Position numbers and translations under genes: made by a program
Assembly: GCF_000515395.1 (NCBI RefSeq)
Contig: NZ_KI911782.1
Coordinates: 2,168,606-2,232,605, forward strand
Length of the DNA stretch: 64,000 nucleotides
Origin: Jiangella gansuensis DSM 44835
GTDB lineage: Bacteria > Actinomycetota > Actinomycetes > Jiangellales > Jiangellaceae
Direction of reading: 5' to 3'
In this document: positions 36,201 to 43,245 of the stretch, piece after piece
How the letters are laid out: each line of letters begins with the position of its first letter
Position numbering within the stretch: position 1 is the stretch's first letter
Notes under the pieces: model-generated
What the model saw: only the letters and a program-made list of their open reading frames with translations
The model's database searches: none
What the model was told of the DNA's origin: nothing

Positions 36201-36829
36201 AGCAGAAGCTCGCCTACGAACGCGAGATGCTCGGCCTCTACGTCTCCGACCACCCCCTGCTCGGCCTGGAACACATCATCGCCAACGCCTCGGACCGGCC
36301 GATCTCCACGCTGGCCGACGAGGACGAGGTGCCCAACGGCACCACCATCAGCGTCGGCGGGCTCATCACGTCGCTGCAGCGCAAGGTCAGCAAGCGCGGC
36401 GACACCTGGGCCATCGTCACCCTCGAGGACCTCGAGGGCTCCATCGACGCGATGTTCTTCCCCGCCACCTACCAGCTGTACGCGCTGCAGCTGGCCGAGG
36501 ACGAGATCGTCGTGGTGAAAGGCCGCCTCGACCGCCGCGAGGAATCGCCACAGCTGATCGCCAGCGAGCTGTCCATCCCGGACCTCGCCGAGGCGTCGTC
36601 CGGCCCCATCGTGGTGACGCTGCCGTCCAGCCGTTGTACGCCACCGGTCGTCGAACGGCTCAAGGACGTGCTGGCCACCCACCCCGGCGTCACCGAGGTG
36701 CGGCTGAGCGTGACCTCGTCGAAGAGCACCATGATCATGAAGCTACCCGACGGGCTGCGGGTCACCCCGTCGACGGCACTGATGGGCGACCTCAAGGCGC
36801 TGCTGGGCCCGACGTGTCTGGCGTCGTAG
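33290..36829 (+). CDS. dnaE: DNA polymerase III alpha subunit DnaE
   Basis: 1179 residues from GTG 33290 with GAGGAGG at 33271-33277; an in-frame GTG at 33236 would add 18 residues. The PHP domain starts at once (FVHLHVHTEYSMLDGAARL), then the palm with its catalytic aspartates in MPDFDIDFDERRRGEVIRY, GRGSGAGSI, and the thumb and fingers. A helix-hairpin-helix region and an OB-fold (TISVGGLITSLQRKVSKRG) close the protein. Length and motifs fit the replicative actinobacterial DnaE1 rather than the error-prone DnaE2. Confidence 0.96.
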   Translation: MSSAASSPSGAGNFVHLHVHTEYSMLDGAARLDDLFSAAAEQRMPAVATTDHGNVFGAYEFYKKANQYGIKPIIGTEAYLTPRTSRFDKTRVRWGDGGGDDVSGSGAYTHMTMFAENTGGMHNLFRLSSLASIEGFYFKPRMDRELLQRYAQGIIATTGCPSGEVQTFLRLGKYDEAIKAAAEFRDIFGKDNFFLELMDHGLDIETRIREDLLRLGKDLNLPLLATNDLHYTHKADHEAHAVLLCVQSGSTLADPKRFKFDAEDFYLKSAAEMRERWSDFPEACDNTLLIAERCEVKFVEEAGKYMPRFSVPEGEDEVSWFVKEVERGLHKRFPNGISDEVRQRADYETEIVTGKGYAGYYLVVADFINWAKRNGIRVGPGRGSGAGSITAYAMGITDLDPIPHGLIFERFLNPERMSMPDFDIDFDERRRGEVIRYVTEKYGTDHVAQIVTYGTIKAKQAIKDASRVLGNPFAVGERITKAMPPAVMGKDIPLSGIFDPQHKRYAEAGEFRSLYESDPEVRRVVDTAKGLENLKRQWGVHAAGVIMSSEPLLDTIPIMKREQDGAIITQFDYPTCETLGLVKMDFLGLRNLTILDDALKNIVRNGKDPIVLEELGLDDRGAYELLGRGDTLGVFQLDSGPLRSLLRQMKPDNFEDISATIALYRPGPMGANSHINYALRKNGQQPITPIHPDLAEALEPILGTTYGLIIYQEQVMAIAQQLAGYTLGKADLLRRAMGKKKREVLDAEYVPFSDGMKANGFGDEAIKTLWDILVPFSDYAFNKAHSAAYGVIAYWTAYLKAHYPAEYMAAVLTSVRDDKDKTALYLSECRRMGIKVLPPDVNESAGDFTPVGTDIRFGLTAIRNVGANVVDGIVAARQEKGRFETFPDFMDKVPVNVCNKRVVESLVRGGAFDSMGYARRALAAVVDDAVDTVISLKRNEAVGQFDLFGGAGEDAAGFEVAVPELTEWDKKQKLAYEREMLGLYVSDHPLLGLEHIIANASDRPISTLADEDEVPNGTTISVGGLITSLQRKVSKRGDTWAIVTLEDLEGSIDAMFFPATYQLYALQLAEDEIVVVKGRLDRREESPQLIASELSIPDLAEASSGPIVVTLPSSRCTPPVVERLKDVLATHPGVTEVRLSVTSSKSTMIMKLPDGLRVTPSTALMGDLKALLGPTCLAS

Positions 36830-37362
36830 TGCGCCGTGCGGAGCGGCTCGGGCACGTCGCCCCGGGGCCACGACGAGTGGCCACCGAGATCGCCGGGGTC
36901 TGCGTCGTCGCCGGGCTCGCCTTGGGCGTGCTGTGGTGGCTGCTGGCGCCGGAGGTCACCGGCGTCGTCGTCGACGGCGCGTTGGCCGTGGATGCGGCCG
37001 AGGGACAGAAGCTGTTCGGCCGCGACGCCGTGTTCTCGTTGCTGACCGCCGGTTTCGGCCTCGTCCTGGCGGTCGTGTTCGGCGTGCGGCACTGGCGGCG
37101 CCCGGTGACAGTGCTGGTCGCGCTGGCGCTCGGCGGTGTCGCCGGGTCCTACCTGGCCACCCTGATCGGCGGCGTGCTCGGGCCGAGCGATGATGTGTCC
37201 GGGCTGGAGAACAGTACCGAGCACGCGTTCGCGCTGCGCATGGAGTCGCCGGCCGGGTTGCTCGTGTGGTCCACGGTGGCCACGGTCGTCCTGGCGGTGA
37301 TCGCGCTGTTCCGAGAGGACCGCGCGCCGTGGGCGGTGCCCGGCGACCCGACCGGCCGGTGA
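36829..37362 (+). CDS. DUF2567-like membrane protein
   Basis: 177 residues from GTG 36829, whose first base is the last base of the dnaE TAG; GTG 36814 inside dnaE is the alternative (182 residues). Four hydrophobic segments: GVCVVAGLALGVLWWLLAP, FSLLTAGFGLVLAVVFGV, VLVALALGGVAGSYLATL and LLVWSTVATVVLAVIALF. The spacing and the LWWLLAP and GFG motifs match my recollection of actinobacterial DUF2567 proteins. Function unknown. It is convergent with ybaK. Confidence 0.7.
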   Translation: MRRAERLGHVAPGPRRVATEIAGVCVVAGLALGVLWWLLAPEVTGVVVDGALAVDAAEGQKLFGRDAVFSLLTAGFGLVLAVVFGVRHWRRPVTVLVALALGGVAGSYLATLIGGVLGPSDDVSGLENSTEHAFALRMESPAGLLVWSTVATVVLAVIALFREDRAPWAVPGDPTGR

Positions 37363-37376
37363 ACGCCCACGCGGGT

Positions 37377-37394
37377 CCTGCCGGCGCCGGCAGG
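37377..37394. terminator. Perfect 18-bp palindrome between convergent genes
   Basis: CCTGCCGGCGCCGGCAGG is fully self-complementary with no loop. It is followed by a second GGCGCCGG and by TGGGC/GCCCA arms. It lies between the DUF2567-like gene and ybaK, which converge, so a shared transcription end is likely, although a loopless palindrome is more DNA-like than hairpin-like. Confidence 0.45.
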
Positions 37395-37434
37395 TGTGCT
37401 GTCGGCGCCGGATGGGCGGAACGGCCCACAGGCG

Positions 37435-37932
37435 TCAGCTCGTGCGGGCGATCGTGGCCGTCTTGGCCGAGGTGAGACGGATCAGGTCAGCCGGCGTGAT
37501 CTCGACGTCCAAGCCCCGCCGGCCCGCCGAGACGTACACCGTCGGGAAGGTGTAGACCGACTCGTCGACGATGGTCGGCAGCTTGCGGCGTTGGCCGAAC
37601 GGGCTGATCCCGCCGACGACGTATCCGGTGGCGCGTTCGGCCTGCGAGGTCGCGGCCATGACCGCCTTCTTGCCCGACGCGGCGCGGGCCAGCGACTTCA
37701 GGTCCAGCGAGCCGGACACCGGAACGACGGCGACGACGAGCTCGTCGTCCACTTCAGCCAGCAGCGTCTTGAAGACGCGGGCCGGCGTGACCCCCAGTGC
37801 ACGGGCGGCTTCCAGGCCGAACGACGGCGCCGAGGCGTCATGGTGGTACGGGTGCACGGTGAACGGGACACCCGCCCGCTCCAGCACCACAGTGGCAGGA
37901 GTCCCCGTCCGTTGGCGCATTGTTGTCCCCAT
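37435..37932 (-). CDS. ybaK: Cys-tRNA(Pro) deacylase YbaK
   Basis: 165 residues. RAGVPFTVHPYHHD, VFKTLLAEVDDELVVAVVPV and the lysine in SGKKAVMAA are YbaK/INS-domain features, and GYVVGGISPFGQRRKLPTIVDES is diagnostic. The enzyme hydrolyses Cys mischarged on tRNA-Pro. The start may be the ATG at 37932 or the Met at 37920 (MRQRTGTPA). Confidence 0.93.
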   Translation of the reverse strand: MGTTMRQRTGTPATVVLERAGVPFTVHPYHHDASAPSFGLEAARALGVTPARVFKTLLAEVDDELVVAVVPVSGSLDLKSLARAASGKKAVMAATSQAERATGYVVGGISPFGQRRKLPTIVDESVYTFPTVYVSAGRRGLDVEITPADLIRLTSAKTATIARTS

Positions 37933-38348
37933 TAGGGCAATCTAGCCCCAACCCTGGTCTTTCGTCATCGCACGCGCCGCAGGAACGATCACCGGACGCC
38001 CCCGAGACTCTGTTTCACCATCGTACCCGCAGGTCCGCACGGCCAGTCCGGTGGCCGCCGGGGGGACGCGGCAGCTCCTGTCGCCCGGCCGAGTGCTGTG
38101 AAAAGAATTCTCATAGATCTGATGCCTGGCACGGGATCAAGCCGAAAGATGCAGCAATCGAGCCAACTCAGGTCTTTACAACGGGTCGTAGGTCCGACCA
38201 TCATCGGCTCCATCGATCAGCAGCGGAGGCGGGCGCCATGACCGAGCACCATCGAAGCCGGGCTTCACCGGACGGTTGATCCCGAGTCATCCAGGCCGCA
38301 CCATCGACCGCTCCGCTCCGCGCCGGGCCCGCAGCACGAAGGAGTGCC
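37933..38348. promoter_or_regulatory. Upstream region of the sugar ABC operon with candidate operators
   Basis: This 416-bp gap contains no convincing gene. GGTCCGACC at 38191-38199 is an odd-centred perfect palindrome resembling sites bound by FCD-type GntR regulators. An AT-richer stretch around 38099-38118 holds AGAATTCT inside TGAAAAGAATTCTCATA. Either may be an operator for the importer. No clear -35/-10 pair was found, and AAGGAG lies just before the ATPase start. Confidence 0.35.
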
Positions 38349-39869
38349 GTGAACACCCAGCTTCTGCAGATCCACGGTGTCAGCAAACAGTTCCCCGGCG
38401 TGCGTGCGCTCTCGGACGTCAGCTTCACCCTGGCGGCCGGTGAGGTGCACGCGCTGGTCGGGCAGAACGGTGCCGGCAAGTCCACCCTCATGAAGATCCT
38501 GGCCGGCATCCAGTCCCCGGACGCGGGAACGGTCGCCGTCGACGGCCGCACGGTCAGCATCGACGGCCCGCGGGCGGCCCAGGCGCTGGGCATCAGCATC
38601 ATCCACCAGGAACTGTCGCTGATGCCCGACCTCACGATCGCCGAGAACATCTTCATCGGCCGGGAGCGGCGCCGCGGGCTCGGGCTGTTCATCGACGACG
38701 CGGACCTCAACGAGCGTGCCCGCGAGCTCTTCGACCAGCTGGGTGTCGCGCTGGACCCGCGGGCGAAAGTCGGCTCGCTGGTGGTGGCGCAGCAGCAGGT
38801 GGTCGAGATCGTGAAGGCGCTGTCCTTCGACGCGCGCATCCTCATCATGGACGAGCCGACCGCGGCGTTGACGGTGACGGAAGCCGAAGCCCTGTTCGGT
38901 CTCATCCACCGGCTCAAGAGCGGCGGCACCGGCATCGTGTACATCTCGCACCGCCTCGAGGAGCTCGCGGCGGTGGCCGACCGCATCACCGTCCTGCGCG
39001 ACGGAGCGTGCGTCGGGACCATGGACGCCGACGGCGCAGACCTGCGTCAGGTCATCACGATGATGGTGGGGCACCAGGTGGAAGGCGAGATCCGGCCGCA
39101 ACCGCGGCCCGCCGACCCGACTGTCGTCCTGGAGGTCCGCGGCCTGTCCACGAAGGCGCGGCTGAAGGACGTCAGCTTCGAGCTACGCCGGGGCGAGATC
39201 CTCGGCCTCGCCGGTCTCATGGGCGCGGGCCGGACCGAGGTCGCCCGGGCGATCATCGGTGCGGACCGGACCACCGCCGGGGAGGTCCTGCTGCACGGCC
39301 GGCCGGTAACCATCCGCCGGCCCGCCGACGCCGCGCGCCTCGGCCTCGGCTACCTGTCCGAGGACCGCAAACGGTTCGGCCTGATGCTGGACCAGGACGT
39401 CGGCTTCAACATCATGGTGTCGTCGCTGCCGCGCTACCTCGGCGGGCCGGGGCTGGTCCGCGACGACCAGCTGCGCCGCACCGCGGGCCAGCACGTGGAG
39501 TCGCTGCGGATCAAGACGCCGTCACTGCGGCAGCGCACCAAGAACCTCTCCGGCGGCAATCAGCAGAAGATCGTCATCGCCCGGTGGCTGGCGCGCGACT
39601 GCGACATCCTCATCGTCGACGAGCCGACCCGTGGCATCGACGTGGGAGCGCGGGAGGAGATCTACGCCGTGCTGCGCGGGCTGGCGGCGGAGGGCCGCTC
39701 CATCATCGTGATCTCCTCCGACCTGCCCGAGGTGCTGCGCCTCGCCGACCGCATCGCCGTCATGTGCGAAGGACGGCTGACCGCCGTCCTGGACAACCGC
39801 GACGCCGACCAGGAGACCGTCATGGCCTACGCCACCCAGCTGGGAGCACGCGGAGATGAGGCAGCATGA
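38349..39869 (+). CDS. Ribose-type sugar ABC importer, double ATPase subunit
   Basis: 506 residues with two nucleotide-binding domains. The first has Walker A GQNGAGKST at about residue 39, the Q-loop followed by IIHQELSLMPDLTIAENIFIG, and Walker B ILIMDEPTAALT. The second has the degenerate Walker A GLMGAGRTEVARA, but LSGGNQQKIVIARWLA and ILIVDEPTRGIDVGARE. This RbsA/MglA/XylG layout powers carbohydrate import. The start is a GTG with AAGGAG upstream. It overlaps the permease gene by 4 bases. Confidence 0.95.
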   Translation: MNTQLLQIHGVSKQFPGVRALSDVSFTLAAGEVHALVGQNGAGKSTLMKILAGIQSPDAGTVAVDGRTVSIDGPRAAQALGISIIHQELSLMPDLTIAENIFIGRERRRGLGLFIDDADLNERARELFDQLGVALDPRAKVGSLVVAQQQVVEIVKALSFDARILIMDEPTAALTVTEAEALFGLIHRLKSGGTGIVYISHRLEELAAVADRITVLRDGACVGTMDADGADLRQVITMMVGHQVEGEIRPQPRPADPTVVLEVRGLSTKARLKDVSFELRRGEILGLAGLMGAGRTEVARAIIGADRTTAGEVLLHGRPVTIRRPADAARLGLGYLSEDRKRFGLMLDQDVGFNIMVSSLPRYLGGPGLVRDDQLRRTAGQHVESLRIKTPSLRQRTKNLSGGNQQKIVIARWLARDCDILIVDEPTRGIDVGAREEIYAVLRGLAAEGRSIIVISSDLPEVLRLADRIAVMCEGRLTAVLDNRDADQETVMAYATQLGARGDEAA

Positions 39870-40903
39870 GTGACGCCGACACCACCCGGTCCAGCACCGA
39901 CACGCTCACCGCGCCGGAGCACACCCGGACGAGGTCCCGCGGGTTCGTGGGCCGCCAGCTGCAGCAACTGCTGGCCCTAGCCAGCCTCATCGCGCTGGTG
40001 CTGTTCTTCTCCGTCGCCGACGGCAACTTCCTGACCTGGTCGAACATCACCGGGATCCTGCTGTCGACGGCGGTCATCGGCATCCTGGCGCTGGGCACGA
40101 CGTTCGTCATCGTCAGCGGCGGCATCGACCTGTCGCTGGGCACCGGGATGACGTTGTGCGCGGTGATGGCGGGCGTCTTCCTCACCACCCTGGGCTGGCC
40201 GCTGGCGCTGGGCGTGCTCGGCGGGATCCTCACCGGGGCCGTGCTGGGGTTCATCAACGGCTTCAACGTCGCCGTGCTGAGGATTCCGCCGTTCATCGTC
40301 ACCCTGGCGATGATGCTGATCGCGCAGGGGCTGGCCCTCGTGATCTCGGGGACCGCGCCCATCTACTTCACCGACGTCCCGGGCTTCACCGACATCTCCC
40401 GCGGCGAGATCATTCCCGGCGTCGACCTGCCGAACGCCGTCGTCATCCTGTTCCTGCTGACGGCGGTCGGCGCGGTCATCCTGCGCAAGTCGCTGCTGGG
40501 CCGCTACGCGTTCGCCATCGGCAGCAACGAGGAGGCCGCCGAGATCTCCGGCGTCGACGTGCGCCGCTGGAAGATCCTCATCTACGTGCTCTCCGGGGTG
40601 TTCATGGGCATCGCGGGCGTGGTGCTGGCCGCCCGGCTGAACTCCGCGCAACCGTCGCTGGGCGTCGGCTACGAGCTGCAGGCCATCGCCGCGGTCGTCA
40701 TCGGCGGCACCTCGCTGCAGGGTGGCAAGGGGAGCGTCGTCGGGACCCTGATCGGGGCGCTGATCGTGGGAACCGTCACCAACGGGCTGCGCATCATGTC
40801 CATCCCGCAGGAGTGGCAGACCGTGATCATCGGCCTGGTCATCCTGGTCGCCGTCTACACCGACAACCTGCGTCGCGGCAGAGAGGGCCCGATGACGAGA
40901 TGA
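39866..40903 (+). CDS. Ribose-type sugar ABC importer, permease subunit
   Basis: 345 residues with eight or more hydrophobic helices starting at about residue 32. The RbsC-family signatures TFVIVSGGIDLSLGTGMTL, GFINGFNVAVLRIPPFIVTLAMM, SNEEAAEISGVDVRRWK and AAVVIGGTSLQGGKGSVVGTLIGAL are all present. It forms the membrane channel, probably as a homodimer with the double ATPase encoded just upstream. The ATGA overlap implies coupled translation. Confidence 0.95.
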   Translation: MSDADTTRSSTDTLTAPEHTRTRSRGFVGRQLQQLLALASLIALVLFFSVADGNFLTWSNITGILLSTAVIGILALGTTFVIVSGGIDLSLGTGMTLCAVMAGVFLTTLGWPLALGVLGGILTGAVLGFINGFNVAVLRIPPFIVTLAMMLIAQGLALVISGTAPIYFTDVPGFTDISRGEIIPGVDLPNAVVILFLLTAVGAVILRKSLLGRYAFAIGSNEEAAEISGVDVRRWKILIYVLSGVFMGIAGVVLAARLNSAQPSLGVGYELQAIAAVVIGGTSLQGGKGSVVGTLIGALIVGTVTNGLRIMSIPQEWQTVIIGLVILVAVYTDNLRRGREGPMTR

Positions 40904-40977
40904 CGGTACGAGCGGACCGCGCCCGTGGCCGGGAGTTCGAACGACACACGCGCCGAACAACAGGAGGAGCACGGACC

Positions 40978-41955
40978 ATGAGGAAGCACGCGAGGGGTCT
41001 CGGTGTCGCGGCGGCGGCCATGCTGCTGCTGGCGGCCTGTGGTGACGACGGAGGAACGTCCGGTGACGGCGACGGTGGTGGCGACCGTCCGCAGATCGCG
41101 CTGGTGTCGAAGGGTTTCCAGCACCAGTTCTGGCAGGCCGTCCGCCAGGGCGCCGAGCAGGCCGGCGAGGAGTTCGACGTGGAGGTCACGTTCGAGGGCC
41201 CGGACTCGGAGTCGGAGGTGGCGCAGCAGATCGACATGCTGCAGTCCGCCATCGACCGCGGGCCCGACGCGCTCGGGTTCGCCGCGCTGGACAGCCAGGC
41301 GGCCACGCCGCTGATGGAGGACGCGGCCAGCCGCGAGATCCCGGTCATCGCGTTCGACTCCGGCGTCGACAGCGACGTCCCGCTCACCACCGCCGCCACC
41401 GACAACCGGGCGGCCGCCGCGCTGGCGGCGGAGAAGATGGTCGAGCTGATCGGCGGCGAGGGCGAGGTCGCCCTGGTGGTCCACGACCAGACCAGCGTCA
41501 CCGGCGTCGAGCGGCGCGATGGGTTCGTCGAGTACATCGAGGAGAACGCCCCGGGGGTGGAGATCGTCGACATCCAGTACGGCGGCGGCGATCACCTCGA
41601 GTCGACCAACCTGGCCACCGCCATCATCCAGGGGAACCCGAACCTGGCCGGCATCTACGGCGCCAACGAGGGCTCGGCCATCGGCGTGGTCAACGCCGTG
41701 AACGAACTGGGCATGGCGGGCGAGCTCGTCATCGTGGGCTTCGACTCCGGCCAGGCCCAGATCGACGCGATTCGCAACGGCGTCATGGCCGGCGCCATCA
41801 CCCAGAACCCGATCGCGATCGGGTACGAGACGGTCAAGGCGGCGGTGCAGGCGCTGGACGGCGAGGAGCTCCCGGAGACCATCGACACCGGCTTCCTCTG
41901 GTACGACGCCACCAACATCGACGACGAGGAGATCCAGGCGGTGCTCTACGAGTAA
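40978..41955 (+). CDS. Sugar-binding lipoprotein of the ABC importer
   Basis: 325 residues from ATG 40978 with AGGAGG 10 bases upstream. A short signal peptide ends in the lipobox LLAAC with Cys21 as lipidation site. The mature part is a type I periplasmic-binding fold: QIALVSKGFQHQFWQAVRQGA, ALGFAALDSQAATPLMEDA, VIAFDSGVDSDVPLTTAATDN and GIYGANEGSAIGVVNAVNE. It delivers a monosaccharide or short glycan to the permease encoded upstream. Ligand identity cannot be read from sequence. Confidence 0.94.
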   Translation: MRKHARGLGVAAAAMLLLAACGDDGGTSGDGDGGGDRPQIALVSKGFQHQFWQAVRQGAEQAGEEFDVEVTFEGPDSESEVAQQIDMLQSAIDRGPDALGFAALDSQAATPLMEDAASREIPVIAFDSGVDSDVPLTTAATDNRAAAALAAEKMVELIGGEGEVALVVHDQTSVTGVERRDGFVEYIEENAPGVEIVDIQYGGGDHLESTNLATAIIQGNPNLAGIYGANEGSAIGVVNAVNELGMAGELVIVGFDSGQAQIDAIRNGVMAGAITQNPIAIGYETVKAAVQALDGEELPETIDTGFLWYDATNIDDEEIQAVLYE

Positions 41956-42011
41956 CTCGAAGTGGTGGCACTACGCTGCCTGATGCCACCGCGACGTGAA
42001 GGGACGCACCC

Positions 42012-42986
42012 ATGCCGTTGTTCGACAAGCCGCTCGCCGAACTGCGTGACTACCGGCCCGAGCGACAGGAAGAGCCCGACTTCGACGAGTTCTGGTCACG
42101 GACGCTCGCCGAGGCCGCGCAGTACCCGCTGAACCCGGCGTTCGAGCCGTACGACGCCGCGCTGAGGCTGGTCGACGTCTACGACGTGCGGTACTCCGGC
42201 TGGGGCGGGCACCGGATCGCCGGCTGGTTCATCGCGCCCGCCGGAGGCACCGAGCCGCTGCCGACCGTCGTCCACTACATCGGCTACGGCGGTGGCCGCG
42301 GCTTCCCGCACGACTGGCTGACCACGGCCGCGGCAGGGTTCGCCACCTTCGTCATGGACACCCGCGGCCAGGGCTCGGCCGGGTCGCCGGGTGACACCCC
42401 GGACCCCGTCGGCGGTGACAACCCGCAGACCCCCGGGTTCATGACCCGCGGCGTGCTGAACCCGGACGACTACTACTACCGGCGGGTGTTCACCGACGCC
42501 GTCCGGGCGGTCGACGCGGTGGCGTCGCACCCGCTGGTCGACGAGTCGCGCATCGTCATCGGCGGCGGCAGCCAGGGCGGCGGCATCGCAACGGCCGTGG
42601 CCGGGCTGCGCTCCGGGCTGGCCGGCGCGATGATCGACGTGCCGTTCCTGACCGGCTTCCGCCGCGCCACCGAGATCGTCGACACCATGCCATACGGCGA
42701 GATCACCCGGTACCTGTCCATCCACCGCGACCACGAGGAGCAGGTGTTCCGGACGCTGACGTACTTCGACGGGCCGAACTTCGCGGCCCGCGGGTCCGCG
42801 CCCGCGCTCTACAGCGTCGCCCTGATGGACACCACCTGCCCGCCGTCGACGGTGTTCGCCTCGTACAACCATTACGCCGGCCCGAAGGAGATCCGGGTGT
42901 GGCCGTACAACAAGCACGAGGGCGGCCAGACCTTCCAGACGGACGAGCAGTTGCGCTGGCTGCGTGACGTGCTGAAGGCCGGCTGA
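42012..42986 (+). CDS. Acetylxylan esterase / cephalosporin-C deacetylase family
   Basis: 324 residues, normal for carbohydrate esterase family 7. [28 protein letters not shown] is the typical start. The nucleophile is Ser187 in GGGSQGG, the catalytic His is His302 in NKHEGG, and the aspartate lies in [14 protein letters not shown]. No signal peptide, so it acts in the cytoplasm on imported acetylated oligosaccharides. It follows the binding-protein gene by 56 bases and probably belongs to the same operon. It is followed by palindromic element 3. Confidence 0.92.
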   Translation: MPLFDKPLAELRDYRPERQEEPDFDEFWSRTLAEAAQYPLNPAFEPYDAALRLVDVYDVRYSGWGGHRIAGWFIAPAGGTEPLPTVVHYIGYGGGRGFPHDWLTTAAAGFATFVMDTRGQGSAGSPGDTPDPVGGDNPQTPGFMTRGVLNPDDYYYRRVFTDAVRAVDAVASHPLVDESRIVIGGGSQGGGIATAVAGLRSGLAGAMIDVPFLTGFRRATEIVDTMPYGEITRYLSIHRDHEEQVFRTLTYFDGPNFAARGSAPALYSVALMDTTCPPSTVFASYNHYAGPKEIRVWPYNKHEGGQTFQTDEQLRWLRDVLKAG

Positions 42987-43000
42987 ACCGGCACCGTCCG

Positions 43001-43051
43001 GTGATCATGTTCCCGTGCGGGCGATGGGCGACCGCGAGGGAACATGATCAC
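43001..43051. repeat. Palindromic element 3 (TGATC-ended inverted repeat)
   Basis: GTGATCATGTTCCC (43001-43014) and GGGAACATGATCAC (43038-43051) pair perfectly around a 23-base loop. It starts 15 bases after the acetyl esterase stop, between two plus-strand transcription units. Confidence 0.85.
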
Positions 43052-43065
43052 GGGGTCGGCTGCTC

Positions 43066-43175
43066 GGAAACCGGTTCATGACCGGATCCGGTCAAGGTGA
43101 CCTAGCTCAGGCCGCTCACCCTTGACCGGTATCGTCACGCGGCGTTGACTGTGAAGTACGGGCCGGAAACCGGTT
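43066..43175 (+). promoter_or_regulatory. Operator-like sites before the fucosidase gene
   Basis: GGAAACCGGTT occurs twice, at 43066-43076 and 43165-43175, each with an AACCGGTT palindrome and central CG as in LacI-family operators. TGACCGGATCCGGTCA at 43079-43094 is a perfect 16-bp palindrome. The second copy is about 70 bases before the start codon. The spacing of 99 bases would allow looping. Confidence 0.45.
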
Positions 43176-43245
43176 ACCGGGACTGCTCGGCGCACCCCCG
43201 GCCCGACGCGGTGCGCCGGGTACCGACGAGCCGAGGGAGACCGAC

